Of a DNA stretch of 64,000 bases, positions 36,216-47,060 are shown in pieces; position 1 is the first letter of the stretch; each line of letters starts with the position of its first letter. The position numbers and the translations under genes are program-made. The stretch spans positions 372,001 through 436,000 of the forward strand of contig NW_024104346.1 in NCBI RefSeq assembly GCF_003945595.2, written 5' to 3'. The notes under the pieces were generated by a model that ran no database searches, was not told the origin of the DNA, and saw only the letters and a program-made list of their open reading frames with translations. The stretch is from Pipra filicauda (taxonomy: Eukaryota; Chordata; Aves; Passeriformes; Pipridae).

Positions 36216-37947
36216 CTTCTGCTGGAAGGATCACAGTGATTAAGACTCTTCATCCATTTGACTTTTCCAGCTCAAAAAAAAAAAATACTTTGCCTCAGCC
36301 TGGGTTTCATCTCCTCTTCGAAAGAGGAAAACAAAAGCCTAATTTTAGCTGAAATATGAAGTCACGGGGTGTAATGGGAACCTGCTGTACACTACCTGTG
36401 CACTCCAATGTCATTCTGACAGAGCTGACAGTGCAGCTGAGATTTTATTGTGTGATTTCATGAGTGACTATTAACCACTGCAGAGCCCTGCAAACAGCAG
36501 CTCCTTTTTGAAAGGTTGGTTGTTGTTTGGGTTTGGTTTTTTTTTTAAAGGACTTCCTGCTACTGCCATTCTTTATCTCACTCTCAGAAGATGCCACTTA
36601 TCAACTGGGGACTAAATTGTGTGCAAATGAAGAATTCACTGACTTTAGTATATTTTTCCTCTCTGTGTTTTGTAAGCTGGAATCAAACCACTCACCGAGA
36701 GAAAAGCATCTGGTAAAAAGAGGAGGGGGGGAAAAAAAGATACCAATTCCAAAAAATTCCAAAAAGTATTTTATCCAAAATACTACTCGTGGAGCCTGGT
36801 GCTCCTGGAGAAAGCACTTGCTGAGATCCAGCTCACTTTGTAACAGATCTCTGAGAAAAGGGGAGGGGTGGGGTGGGGAAATAGAGGCTTGAACATGAGT
36901 CTTTAAATCCATAATGAATGGAAAACAACTCACCAGAACGTGTGAAAAGTGAAAACAGTTTGCACATTAAAACCTGGCTGATTTAAAGCACTTCCCTAAC
37001 ATGAAAGTCCCTTTTTTAATAGTGAAATATTGATGAGGATTATTACACTATCCTGCTTCGAGTCAGCTGGAGAGGTACACGGTGCCTCAGAAGCTGTTAC
37101 TGAAGAAAAACACAAACATTTACTCCAAAAAAAAAAAAACCCAGACAGATTTTCAAACTGAAAGAGGGACAACAGGGAGCAGGTCCCCAAACTCAACTGC
37201 AGGAGATGTCAGAGCTCGAGCTGGAAAAGCCACTCCAACATCCCCAACACATCAAAGAGGAGGAGAAGGAGGTTTTGCAGAGCATCCCCAGCCCTCAGAG
37301 CTCTTTGCATGCCTGGCAGGAACATCATGTAATTCACCTTCAGTTTACAAATGGCCACGCAACAGGGAAGAAAAAAATAATGAAGCATGAAATACAAACC
37401 CTGCATTGGAAGTGAAGCATTAAAGGGGAAAGGCGGCGCAGCTGGAGCCAGGGAAATGCTCTTGCTCACATTCAAAGCACAGTTGGGGGGGAAAAAAACA
37501 CCCAAAAATCAAGGCCAGGGCACCCCCCTCACCCCCAAAACCAAGCCTTCAGGAAGGGCAAGGGGTTTGGTGTAATAAATCACTGCAGTCACAGGCTGGT
37601 TGGAGCACGAGGTGCTGAAGGCACGAGGTGGGAAGCACTTGAACAGCAAGGACCTGCACCAGCTCCAGAGTTAACTCTTGGCAAGAGCTGAGCAGCAATT
37701 ACAGGCAGGGATGAGGAGCCAGCTTTAGCTCTCATTTGTTCCTCTGGAAGTGCAGAGCAACTTCAGGGAAATCACTGGGCTAATGCTGAGGAAAACCAGG
37801 AGCCTGCAGCGTTCCCTGAGCCCAGCCCAGACACGGGGAGCCTCCTTCCTCAGGGCTGCTCTTCTCCAGGCTCCCAGGAACCACTGACACTGCTCTGGGG
37901 AGGAGCTGCACCTTGGGGTCCTTCATGGCCCACAACAGACAGCAGTC
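36216..37947. other. Upstream non-coding sequence
   Basis: The stretch 36330-36480 is AT-richer and repeat-free. A T-run, a G/A run (36722-36738) and an A-run (37127-37139) are the only low-complexity points. No exon or transposon recognised. Confidence 0.4.
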
Positions 37948-38215
37948 CTGGAGTGGTTTGGGTGGGAAGGGACCTCAGTCAGTGCCACCCCCTGCCCTGG
38001 GCAGGGACACCTCCCACTGTCCCAGGTTGCTCCAAGCTGGCCTTGGACACTTCCAGGGATCCAGGGGCAGCCACAGCTCCTCTGGGCAACCTGTGCCAGG
38101 GCCTCCTGACCCTCCCAGGGAAGGATTTCATCCTCAAATTTAATCTAACCCTGCCCTCCTTGGGGGCTCAAAGGCCATTCCCCTTGTCCTGTCTGTCCAT
38201 GCCCTCGTGCCAGTC
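37948..38215 (-). mobile_element. CR1 LINE 3' fragment
   Basis: Reverse copy of about 270 bp: GGTTTGGGTGGGAAGGGACC, CTGGCCTTGGACACTTCCAG, GGCAACCTGTGCCAGGGCCT and AAAGGCCATTCCCCTTGTCC. Covers the same span as the copy at 33410-33668. Confidence 0.97.
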
Positions 38216-38403
38216 AGGCAGCTTTGCTGTGCCAGCAGCAGAGCTTCCCTGGGCTGAAGGTTTCTGGCTGAACCCAAAACACCTTCAGCTGCTGCACAGG
38301 AGCCAGGAGGGGATCAGAGGCTTCAGACAGTTTAGCTCCAGCCAGGGAGTGTTCCTGTGCAACCACAACTTCAGGGGAGCCTTGTTGGTATTAACAAAAA
38401 GAG
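38216..38403. other. Spacer between two CR1 copies
   Basis: No recognised element. Confidence 0.5.
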
Positions 38404-38472
38404 CAATCATAGAATCTCAGGCTGGTTTGGAATGGAAGGGACCTCAAAGATCATCTCATTCCAACTTCCCCA
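38404..38472 (-). mobile_element. CR1 LINE 3'-end stub
   Basis: AATCATAGAATCTCAGGCTG, then GGAAGGGACCTCAAAGATCA, with the terminal ATCATAGAAT repeat intact. Confidence 0.95.
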
Positions 38473-38754
38473 AAATGCCTCTGCAGCTCAGGAGTCCCAG
38501 GAGCTCTCTCCCTCAGCCCCAGGGGCTGGTTGAGGTGCTGTGGGGTGTGCAGGGCTGGAAAGAGCAGGGGTTCCTCCAGAGCCACTTCTGTCCAGCACAG
38601 CAGACACTGATCTGGTGGGAAGGGAGGCCAGGGGGCTGCTTGGATCCAACCTGCTGGGAAGGCACCTGGGAACAGGAGCAATCCCTGGCAAACAGCCACG
38701 GCCACAGCACGAGGGGGGATTTTACTGCCAGCACAGATGGCACTGGGGTGACAA

Positions 38755-38885
38755 ATGGGGACAGCCAGGCTGGCACAGGGCTGGGACACACAGCCAGGGA
38801 CAGCCAGGCTGGCACAGATCCAGGAGGGACAGCCAGGGACAGCCAGGCTGGCACAGATCTGTGACCCATAGCCAGGGACAGCAGC
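38755..38885. repeat. Imperfect ~19-50 bp repeat of GACAGCCAGG-type units
   Basis: The phrase AGCCAGGCTGGCACAG occurs at least three times with AGCCAGGGACAGC spacers. Units vary in length, so this is an irregular minisatellite. Confidence 0.8.
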
Positions 38886-39488
38886 CCTCCCTCCACAGGG
38901 ATTTGGGGTTGCTCAGCACTTCATCTGCATCACTTCAGGCTCAGAACCATTCCTGCACCTGGGCTGGAGCTGCACAACCTCCTCATTGCTCCACAAATCC
39001 CTCACTTGGGATAGAATTCCTTCCATGCAGCTGCTGCCTGGAAACACAGCCCTTCCAACCACCACCCCTGTTCCCATGGCTTGGAGCAACCCTGGCCCCA
39101 AACCATCCTGATGGGAAAAGCAACCCCGAGGTGAGACAATCCCGGAGAAGCTCCTGAAGCATCTCCCAGGACTGCAGATCCATAAAATGGGCTATAACGA
39201 CCTCGAGCACCAGGTGCATGTTTCTCCAAAGGCAACACTGCTCCACCCGAATGGATCCAACTCTCCCAGCACTCTGGATTTCCAAAGGCAGCTTCCCAGC
39301 CCTGCAGTCAGCTCCTGCCTGTTCCTGAAGGAGATCAGCTATCAGCTATCAATTGCAGTAGCAAGCATCTAATTTGACTTTGGCAGCGAGATGACAGTGT
39401 CTGGAATGCTAAATTACATCCGCAAAAAGGTCAAACCCCGTGGATACCTGAGCATTTACATAATTCAAACGGCTCATCAGCAGTTGCC

Positions 39489-39493
<5 letters not shown>
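38886..39493. other. Upstream non-coding sequence
   Basis: Includes an 8-base doublet (ATCAGCTATCAGCTATCA near 39336), and otherwise nothing recognisable. Confidence 0.45.
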
Positions 39494-39542
<49 letters not shown>

Positions 39543-39554
39543 TTTTTTTTTTTT
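39494..39554. repeat. Poly-T tract of ~60 bases
   Basis: 47 T, one A, then 13 T. No target-site duplication or gene-like body adjoins it, so it is not called a retrocopy tail. Confidence 0.95.
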
Positions 39555-40362
39555 AAGCTACTCCAAGGCAATGAATTTGACATGACTTTCGGGAAAGTGA
39601 CTTTTAGTGGGTAATGTTCTTGGGTTTGACCTTGTTTCTACAGCGTTAATTACTGTCATTATCAACTGCTTGCATCTTCAGAAAGGAAAAGAAAAAGGCA
39701 ATTAGTTGTAGGAATCAGCCCTCCCCTACGATCACGGTAATAAACCCCAAACCCTTGCCCTGGGAGGAAGAGTGTTGTGCAGCCTCCCATCACCTCCAGA
39801 CCCTCCTCTCTTTATAAAACCACCCCGAGCTGTTCACCAGCCTGGAGACAGAGTCACTTCTCAGCAGTGCCACTGATTTCCTGGGCAACTCTGAAAAATT
39901 CCCTCAACACAACGAAAACGGGTTTCTGCAAGGAGCAGAGTCAGGGCTTTCAGGTCCCATTCCCACCTGATTTTCGGGATAACAAACCCCAGTGACATTT
40001 CCCCTCCGTGCCTCAGTTTCCTTCTCCCCTCAAGCTCAGGCTCTGCAGCAGCACAGCCCCAGTTCCTCAATTCCCTCACTGCTGGGAACCTACTCGAGCT
40101 TTCCTCCTGCTTTATATTTTGCAGATGAATTACAGCTTTGTAATTAATCTTCCCTTTTTTTTTTTTCTTTTTTATAACTCCCTATGTTAATCACCACGAT
40201 TATTTCTGGTAATTCCATTTTATAAAACGCTCCTGCAAGTGTGAAGCTCTGGCTGCACTATCTGAAATGAAATCTCTGTGCAGGGGAAGGCAAGGAGAGA
40301 GCAAAGAGTGCAGGGCAGAGGCTTCAGAAACTGTGCCCAGCACTTGGGTCTTCAATGGGCTC
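39555..40362. other. Upstream non-coding sequence with a possible conserved patch
   Basis: The stretch 39600-39720 (CAGCGTTAATTACTGTCATT, AAAAAGGCAATTAGTTGTAG) is repeat-free with homeodomain-type cores. A T-run lies at 40156-40172. Confidence 0.35.
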
Positions 40363-40830
40363 AATCCCAGAGTGGCTGAGGTTGGAAAAGCCCTCCCAGC
40401 CCGTGGATCCCCCCTGTGATCCATCCCCACCTTGTCCCCAGCCCAGAGCACTCAGTGCCACCTCCAGCCCTTCCTGGGACACCTCCAGGGCTGGGCACTC
40501 CAAACCTCCCTGGGCAGCCCCTTCCAAGGCCTGACCACCCTTTCCAGGCAGAAATTCCTCCTGATGTCCAACCTGACCCTCCCCTGGTGCATTTTGAGGC
40601 CGTTCCCTCTCCTCCTGTCCCTTGTTCCCTGGGAGCAGAGCCCGACCCCCCCTGGCTCCCCCCTCCTGTCAGGGGGTTGCAGAGCCAGAAGGTCCCCCCT
40701 GAGCCTCCTTTTCTCCAGGCTGAGCCCCCCCAGCTCCCTCAGCCCCTCCTTCCCAGCTCCATTCCTTTCCCTGGACATGCTCCAGCCCCTCCATGTCCTT
40801 CCTGAGTTGAGGGTCCCAGAACTGCCACAG
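40363..40830 (-). mobile_element. CR1 LINE 3' fragment, longest copy in the window
   Basis: About 470 bp in reverse orientation. It runs from CAGAGTGGCTGAGGTTGGAA through CTTCCTGGGACACCTCCAGG, CTGACCACCCTTTCCAGGCA and AGGCTGAGCCCCCCCAGCTC to CCATGTCCTTCCTGAGTTGA. It includes some sequence upstream of the usual truncation point but no intact reverse transcriptase frame. Confidence 0.97.
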
Positions 40831-40959
40831 GACTCATTCCTCACTTTCCTTCCCTCCCTCCCCTGGGATGCAGAGCTGGAGTGGTGTGAGCTCACAGATC
40901 CTGCTCAAGCAAAGAGCATGGGAATATTTTTACCAACAAAAGCTATTCCAGACCCTTTC

Positions 40960-41085
40960 CCAGCTCCATTCCCTTCCCTGGACACGTTCCAGCCCCTCCG
41001 TGTCTCTCTTGCCATGGGGACCCAGAGCTGGGCACAGCCCTGGAGGTGCCTCAGCAGTGCTGGACAGATGGACAGTCCCTGCCCT
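40960..41085 (-). mobile_element. CR1 LINE fragment overlapping the same consensus region as the preceding copy
   Basis: TTTCCCAGCTCCATTCCCTTC and CTGGACACGTTCCAGCCCCT repeat the end of the copy at 40363-40830 and then continue further into the element (GGACCCAGAGCTGGGCACAG, GGAGGTGCCTCAGCAGTGCT). The two pieces overlap on the consensus by about 60 bases. Confidence 0.85.
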
Positions 41086-41402
41086 GGACCCTCCTCCTGC
41101 CCTGCAGCTCCTGAGCAGCACCAGCATCACTCAGAGCAGCAGCATCTTCATCCTGCTCCCAGGACACAAACCCCTCACTCCCAGATTTTCCCTCCCCCTC
41201 CTGTCTTTGGCAATAAAACACCCCAAGTTTGCTCCGAGTCCATTCACTTCCAGCACATCCCCCCCAGATTCTGAACACACCCAGCACCTGGGCCAGGACA
41301 AAAACCCATCCCCAGCTGCCTCCCTCCCTCCCTCACTCCCCTGCCTGTCACATCACAGAGCCCTGGTGGCACTGCCATCCCCCCACCCCGGCATCAGCCC
41401 TT
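41086..41402. other. Upstream non-coding sequence, possibly further diverged CR1
   Basis: Continues with ACAGTCCCTGCCCTGGACC-type sequence that may still be CR1 interior. Not assignable with confidence. Confidence 0.35.
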
Positions 41403-41446
41403 CAATGGCACCATTAACCAGCTCCAATGGCACCATTAACCAGCTC
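41403..41446. repeat. 22 bp direct repeat, two perfect copies
   Basis: CAATGGCACCATTAACCAGC plus TC occurs back to back at 41403 and 41425. Confidence 0.97.
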
Positions 41447-41529
41447 CCTGCCCACTTCTCCTCTTCAATTCTGCCTCTCCCTCCCTCTGAATTTCCCCTT
41501 TTTTTTTTTCTCCTCCTTGTTTGAGACCT

Positions 41530-41830
41530 GAAAACGCCACGGAAAGACATGTTTAGGGTTAATAAGTATCTCTATCAATAGAATATTCAATCAGGATGAA
41601 TAACCATCGCATCTCTCCCCACCCTTCTGACTGATGATAGCTAAATTACTTCTAAATATAGCCCTTGAAATCTGCATTAATCCTGTCTGCTCCAACACGT
41701 TGGGTTTATTGACAGCGTGAAGATAGAAGCCAAGCACCTGCATGGAACACGAGCTTGGAAAATGGGAAATAAAGAGAATATCCTGATGAAATGCAACTTC
41801 CATTAACCTTGGCTTTTTTGTTTTCACTTC
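41530..41830. promoter_or_regulatory. AT-rich repeat-free island, possible conserved element
   Basis: Contains TTAGGGTTAATAAGTATC, TATTCAATCAGGATGAATAA, GATAGCTAAATTACTTC and CTGCATTAATCCTGTC, with no transposon or repeat signature across 300 bases. It is suggested for conservation testing. Confidence 0.25.
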
Positions 41831-42249
41831 TCTGAAAGCTCAAACTACCACCAAATTTCATTGTGGACAGTTCTGGACCTCGGCCCTGCTGGAGAACTGT
41901 ACAAGAGAACCACTTCCAGTTGGATTAACTCACTCTCCAGCTTGGAGGAACATCACCAGAGGGAGAACTTCCTCTCAGAACACCAAGAGCTCGAGAGGAA
42001 CAGAGGTTTGAGGGACAGGCAGTGTCTGTTTGCCATCAAAAGCTCTGTTACTAACTCCATGTACCCAAACACCAAAGCAATCACAAACAATTCACGTCCC
42101 AGCAGAAAACAATCCCACTTAGGAGCTTTGAGGGGATCTTGGAGAGCAAAAGAAATCAATTTTTCATGGCCACATCTGTCTGTGTTTGCCTTCACCCAAA
42201 GGATGCAGCACCCTGGTGAAGCCACAGTTCTTTTCATGTGTGCAGGGTG
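41831..42249. other. Upstream non-coding sequence
   Basis: No recognised element. Confidence 0.5.
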
Positions 42250-42308
42250 AAAAATCATGGAATGGTTTGGGTTGGGAGGGACCTTAAAGCTCATCCAGTG
42301 CAGGTTCA
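42250..42308 (-). mobile_element. CR1 LINE 3'-end stub
   Basis: AAAAATCATGGAATGGTTTG, then GGGAGGGACCTTAAAGCTCA and CCAGTGCAG. Confidence 0.95.
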
Positions 42309-42547
42309 AAGAGGGATTACAGAAGTTCAAAGGACATAGATTTAGTACGAGCTATCAAACACAGATATCTGTGTGCAAGATCTTGTACAAGACACCCACA
42401 TTTTGTGGAAACGGGGAAAACATGACCCTAGGTATGATATGGTTTTTACCTAAAATTCCAGCAGTCCCTTCTCTTGAAATGAGATGCCAAAGTAAGCTGA
42501 ACTCAGATCCAGTCTCAGGTGGCCATTACTTGTTCAACAAAATATTT

Positions 42548-42730
42548 ATCATAGAATCACAGGATGGTTTGGGTTGGGAGGGATCTTAAAAACCATCTCA
42601 TTCCACCCCCTGCTATGGGCAGGGACACCTTCCAGTAGCCCAGGTTGCTCCAAGCCCCATCCAACCTGGCCTTGGACACTTCCAGGGACAGGTAGTCCAC
42701 AACCTCTCTGGGAACAGCTCCAGGAATTCC
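42548..42730 (-). mobile_element. CR1 LINE 3'-end fragment, well preserved
   Basis: About 180 bp: TCATAGAATCACAGGATGGT, ACCATCTCATTCCACCCCCT, GCTCCAAGCCCCATCCAACC and CTTGGACACTTCCAGGGACA. The terminal ATAGAATCAC repeat is intact. Confidence 0.97.
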
Positions 42731-45522
42731 TTCTCTCTGTGCCTTACAGAGCAGCAAAACCCAAGGAATCTCCCATGGGTGGCAAACTGACTGTTTTGGA
42801 GCAAGACTCACACACAGCTGGACAACTGCAGGAGCAGGGAAGTCTGGAGCCCTCAAGTGCCAATCTCAGCCCCCCTGAGCTGATCCAAGCCCACAAAGAT
42901 CCCATGGATGCACATCTGGAGCCAGCCCTGGTGGGAATCACAAATCACTCCGTTAATTCCCGGAGTTACATCAAAGCCAGAGGTAAAGGAGCCCCGTTCC
43001 CATTCCTGGGAGAGCAGCCTGGGGCTGGGGGAATGCACTTTGCTGCAGGGCTGGGCTGGGAGCCATCAGGAGTAATTGGATTGCAAGAAAGGCAGAGCTC
43101 GGGTTCCAAGTGACATTTTTATCAATATCTGTCTGTTTACAGGTGTCTGTCATAACCTTCAAACACACTTAAGGAACTCATTCCTCCAAGCTTTGAACAG
43201 GTTCTGGGCAGATTCATCAGGCAAAGGCACAAGCACTGCTCGAGTTTGGGCCTCCTTCACTGCTCAAGTTTGGGGCTTCTGAAGAAATGTTAATAAAAGA
43301 ATCCTGCCTTGCCTGGAAAGGCCCTGGAGTTCCCTGCATGGTCAAGGCTACACAACAGAGTAAGTGAGGCTGATGAAACAAATATTCACCCCCAAAATAG
43401 TTCATTGTTTCTTTCCCAAACTCTGTGTTTTCAGTTCTCTGCTGCTGCTGCTGCCCTGTGAACATCACAGCTCAGTTCCACCACATTATCACTGCAACCT
43501 GAGCTAAAGAATGACCTCTAGTCAATATAAAACCTCCCTGTTTCATCTCTTCTGGATTCTGGTATGGACAGAAAAAAAATCTTTCAAAATGCAGAACCCA
43601 AATCTTTCAGCCTCTCCTTAACCATCAGACTTAAACCCTCTGGTCCCCAGCCTGTTTAAAGTTCTGCTGAACCCAGGTCACCACAACTGAGCTTCTGCTC
43701 CAAAATATCCCCCGGGCCAGCACAACCACAGCAAGAGCTGATTTTTTTTTAAATTAAGCCTGAAGTGACTTCGTTTGCAATTCCTTAGAACTGTTCTGAC
43801 TGCAGGAATGCTGCACACTCCCTTCAAATAGAGGGCACCTTCAGTTATCCTTGGTCTAATACACAAGGTAATTGGGATGACATTGAGTCAAATCAAGTCA
43901 TAGCAGGCATTAAGAGCATCAGCACCTTTCCAGGCAACACTCAGAGTGGTTTATACAAGAGCTCCAGCCCCTGGAATCACACACTGAGCAGAACAAGACA
44001 CACCAGTCCTCCCAGTGCAGAGATGTGAGGAGACTCAGAGAACTACAACCCAGCTGCAAGTGTCCTGCTGCAGGAAGGAGAGGGGATCCCATTCTTGGGC
44101 TGGCACCAAACCCCCAGAGCTCACCCAGGTCCAGGTTTGGCAGCACTTTGAGATGCTGTTCAGTGCCAGGTTTACACAGCCCGAGGCTGCCAAGCCCAAC
44201 TCAGCACGTGCTCACCTCAGAAACCACCAGCCCCATTCTCAAAAAAAAGCTCATTCCTCCACCCTTGGAGCCTCCACACACTCGTTTCTATTTATTTTGC
44301 CTCGCTAATGACCTGACAAATTGGGAAGAGGCTCGTGTGTGTGGCAGATGAAAGCTCTGCGATAACGTCTTTAATGTTTTACTTTAATATTAAATTTAAT
44401 TAGGACGGCAAGGAGGTGGTGAGGGGGGGGAGAGGACTGAAACCTGGGAAGTGTCACCAGCAGCTCCTTTTCAACATGTGAATGGGAATGGCTTGGAGCC
44501 AGATGAACAATTACTCCAACAACAGACAGGGCCAACCCGAGCGTGCAGGGCCCAGATGCTCCTGCCCGGCCCCAGCGAGGGGCTCTGCAAGGTCCTGTCA
44601 GTCCCCACTGCTCTCCAAGAGGCACCTTCTGCTCCCAGCCCCAACCCCCTGGAGCACAGGGAGCTCAGGAATGCAGCCACCCCGGATTTCTCCAGCTTTC
44701 CAAAGTCCCTGCCAGTGGGGATGGGATGCTCCGGGTTTGTGGGGTCTCTCTGGGCTGTTGGGAGGATTCACTCAGAGCTGGGCATGTGATGCTCAGGGCC
44801 AGCTGCCCTCAGAGCCAGGCAGCAGGACAGCCAGGCTGGGCTGGGACAGACCACCAGGCTGGGGAGAGGGGATGGGATTGAATTCCCCCCAGGGAAGAGG
44901 AGGATGAAGAGCAGCCCATGGGACGTGCAGTGGGGGCACTGATGTTCCTGTTACAGAAGAGCTCCTCTCAGAGGGGTCCTGAGCCCCTGGGTTGGTTACA
45001 CCAGCACTGCCAGGCATGTCCTGGTGACCCAAGTCACCCTGCATGGGGACAAAGCAGCCCCTCAGCCACGTCCCTCACTCTGGCTCAGCACGAGGTTCCA
45101 CAGCCCTGAGTGCCCACGACATCCTCACTGTCCTGAGTCCTGCAAACTCCTGTCCTGGGGGGCAATTCCAGCCACACAAGGGCTCCTTGAACTCCAATCC
45201 CATCCCTGTCAGCAGGGCAGCAGGTGACAAAGCTGCCTGAGGACAGGCAGGGATGAGGGGCTGAATTTCAGCTGAATTCCACTGCCCCTGCTGCTCTGGG
45301 GGATTGAAGGGATCCCACTGGGTGACTGCTGCACCCCCAGGCAGGGAACCAGGGGCCAGAACTGCTGCACAGACACACACACTGACAGCTGGAGCAGCCT
45401 GAGCACTCCAGGCAGCTGGGAAGAGGCACAAAAGCCCAAATTTCAAACACACCTCAGGAGACAGAGACCTTCGAGTCCTCTGCTCGACCACATCACGAGC
45501 CAGCGTCTCCCTTTCAAAGAGC
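42731..45522. other. Upstream non-coding sequence with an AT-rich patch at 44340-44405
   Basis: No exon or transposon recognised in 2.8 kb. The 44340-44405 stretch (TGCGATAACGTCTTTAATG, TTAATATTAAATTTAATTAG) is AT-rich and repeat-free. The 179-codon open frame at 42574-43113 begins inside a CR1 fragment. Confidence 0.4.
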
Positions 45523-45635
45523 CATGGAACGATTTGGGTTGAAAGGGACTTTAAAGCTCATCCAGTGCCACCCCCTGCCATGGGCAGGGACACCTTCCAC
45601 CAGCCCCATCCAACCTGCCCTGGTCACCTCAGTGA
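45523..45635 (-). mobile_element. CR1 LINE 3'-end fragment
   Basis: CATGGAACGATTTGGGTTGA, AGCTCATCCAGTGCCACCCC, CCATGGGCAGGGACACCTTC and CCCCATCCAACCTGCCCTGG. Confidence 0.97.
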
Positions 45636-46729
45636 TTCTCTTTTTAAAAGCACCTCATGTCCCCAGTCCACCTGAAACCAGAGCAGCCTGCAGCAAGAGC
45701 TGTTGCACATTACATTTACAGAGCCCTTTGTCCAAGGATTACAGACTTTCCAAAACTTAATTAATTAGTCTGTAACACACCCCCCCTGCCCTCCATAAGG
45801 TGCACCCAGTTCTCTGTCAGCATTTTTAGACCACAGCACTATTTTACAGCAGTTATTAATTGGTTGTGGGCTTCAAGTTCCTCACCCAGGGAAAGGTTCA
45901 GTTCCTGCCTTCTAAGCACAAAGCTTAAATCAGGATTTTTGGGGCTTCTAGTTGCAGGTTCTGGCACTGTTTTGCCTCCCTGCCATCAGACATGTCCAAA
46001 CACACAGGTTAAAACCTCATTTCCCAGTGCTCTGACCCTCCTGGCACGGGAGCAGGGGGAGATGCAGCTCATTAGAGCAGTGGCCACTTCACCCCACCCA
46101 AAAAACCCTGGATCCTGGGCACGGCTGTGCCACCCCCAGCTGAATCCAGAGGGATTTGCACAGCTCAGAGAGAGCTCATGCACCTCAATGCCCCGTTCCC
46201 AGTGATCTCTGGATTACCCTGGGAGATATTGCCAGCTCTGGGGGGGTGTGACCTGTGTCACAGAGAATTCCTCATCCTTGGGTTTTTCACAGGGTTAGCC
46301 ATGGGAAACACCTCCAGTCATTGTTTTTATTGCCAGCAGATCACTTCATTTCCAGGCCCGACAGGGAAGTCAAGTGAAGTGGAATTTACAGACCTGCCTA
46401 TGCTAAAATGATCATAAAAGAGCTGTGAACACGTTTATTGGCACCTGAACGTAATCTGGGCTGGGAAAAAAAGACTATTAAAAAGCTGGAAAAGAGAGTG
46501 GGTGGAGAAAAAGAACAACCCACAGTGAGATAAAGGGCACCCAGAGCAGAACAAACCTCCCCTCAGCCTTAATGAGGGTTAAATGATTCCACACCGGGCT
46601 CAGCACCAGGGAAAGGGGCTGATGTGCAAAGGGGGGGTCCCTGCTCTGCCCTGACCCAGCCAAGCCCCCACCCCCTGCACAGCCTCAGCTCTCCCTCCCT
46701 GCCACCAGGAGAAAAGGGAGCCGAGGACA
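45636..46729. other. Upstream non-coding sequence
   Basis: Nothing recognised beyond a short AT-rich patch near 45750-45850. Confidence 0.45.
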
Positions 46730-47060
46730 GGGCTGGAAAATAAATCAACTTCGGGGTTGTTTTGGAAATAATCTGTGAAAAAGACTGGGTTGTAAAAAGC
46801 GCTGGATAAATGGAGGCGCTATTATTGTTTGACAATAAAAAACCCAAACAGTTTTCTTATATTTGTTTGGGATAAACCCATTTTGCAGATGTCTTCAGAC
46901 AGGCTTTTCAAGTGCTTCCCGCATCTTAATTTTCCCTTTTCGGTTTTTTTATTACATTTCAATTAAAATGATGCCTGTGAGCAGTCAAGGGCAACTTTTC
47001 ACGAGTCTGGCACCGCTGAACTTTTCAGTGCTCAGCTCCATCACCTTTGCTCAGGAGCCT
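46730..47060. promoter_or_regulatory. AT-rich repeat-free island, possible conserved element
   Basis: Contains GCGCTATTATTGTTTGACAA, AATAAAAAACCCAAACAG, TTACATTTCAATTAAAATGA and nearby CpGs (CACGAGTCTGGCACCGCTG). No transposon or repeat explains it. Confidence 0.25.

Noticed and set aside
37953..38864. 303-codon plus-strand frame, the longest in the window
   Set aside because: It reads through two reverse-oriented CR1 fragments and an irregular minisatellite.
39494..39720. Poly-T as the tail of a processed pseudogene
   Set aside because: No gene-like body on the right side and no flanking target-site duplication.
40432..41274. 280-codon plus-strand frame
   Set aside because: It lies antisense to two CR1 pieces and does not encode reverse transcriptase. 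It is stop-poor repeat DNA.
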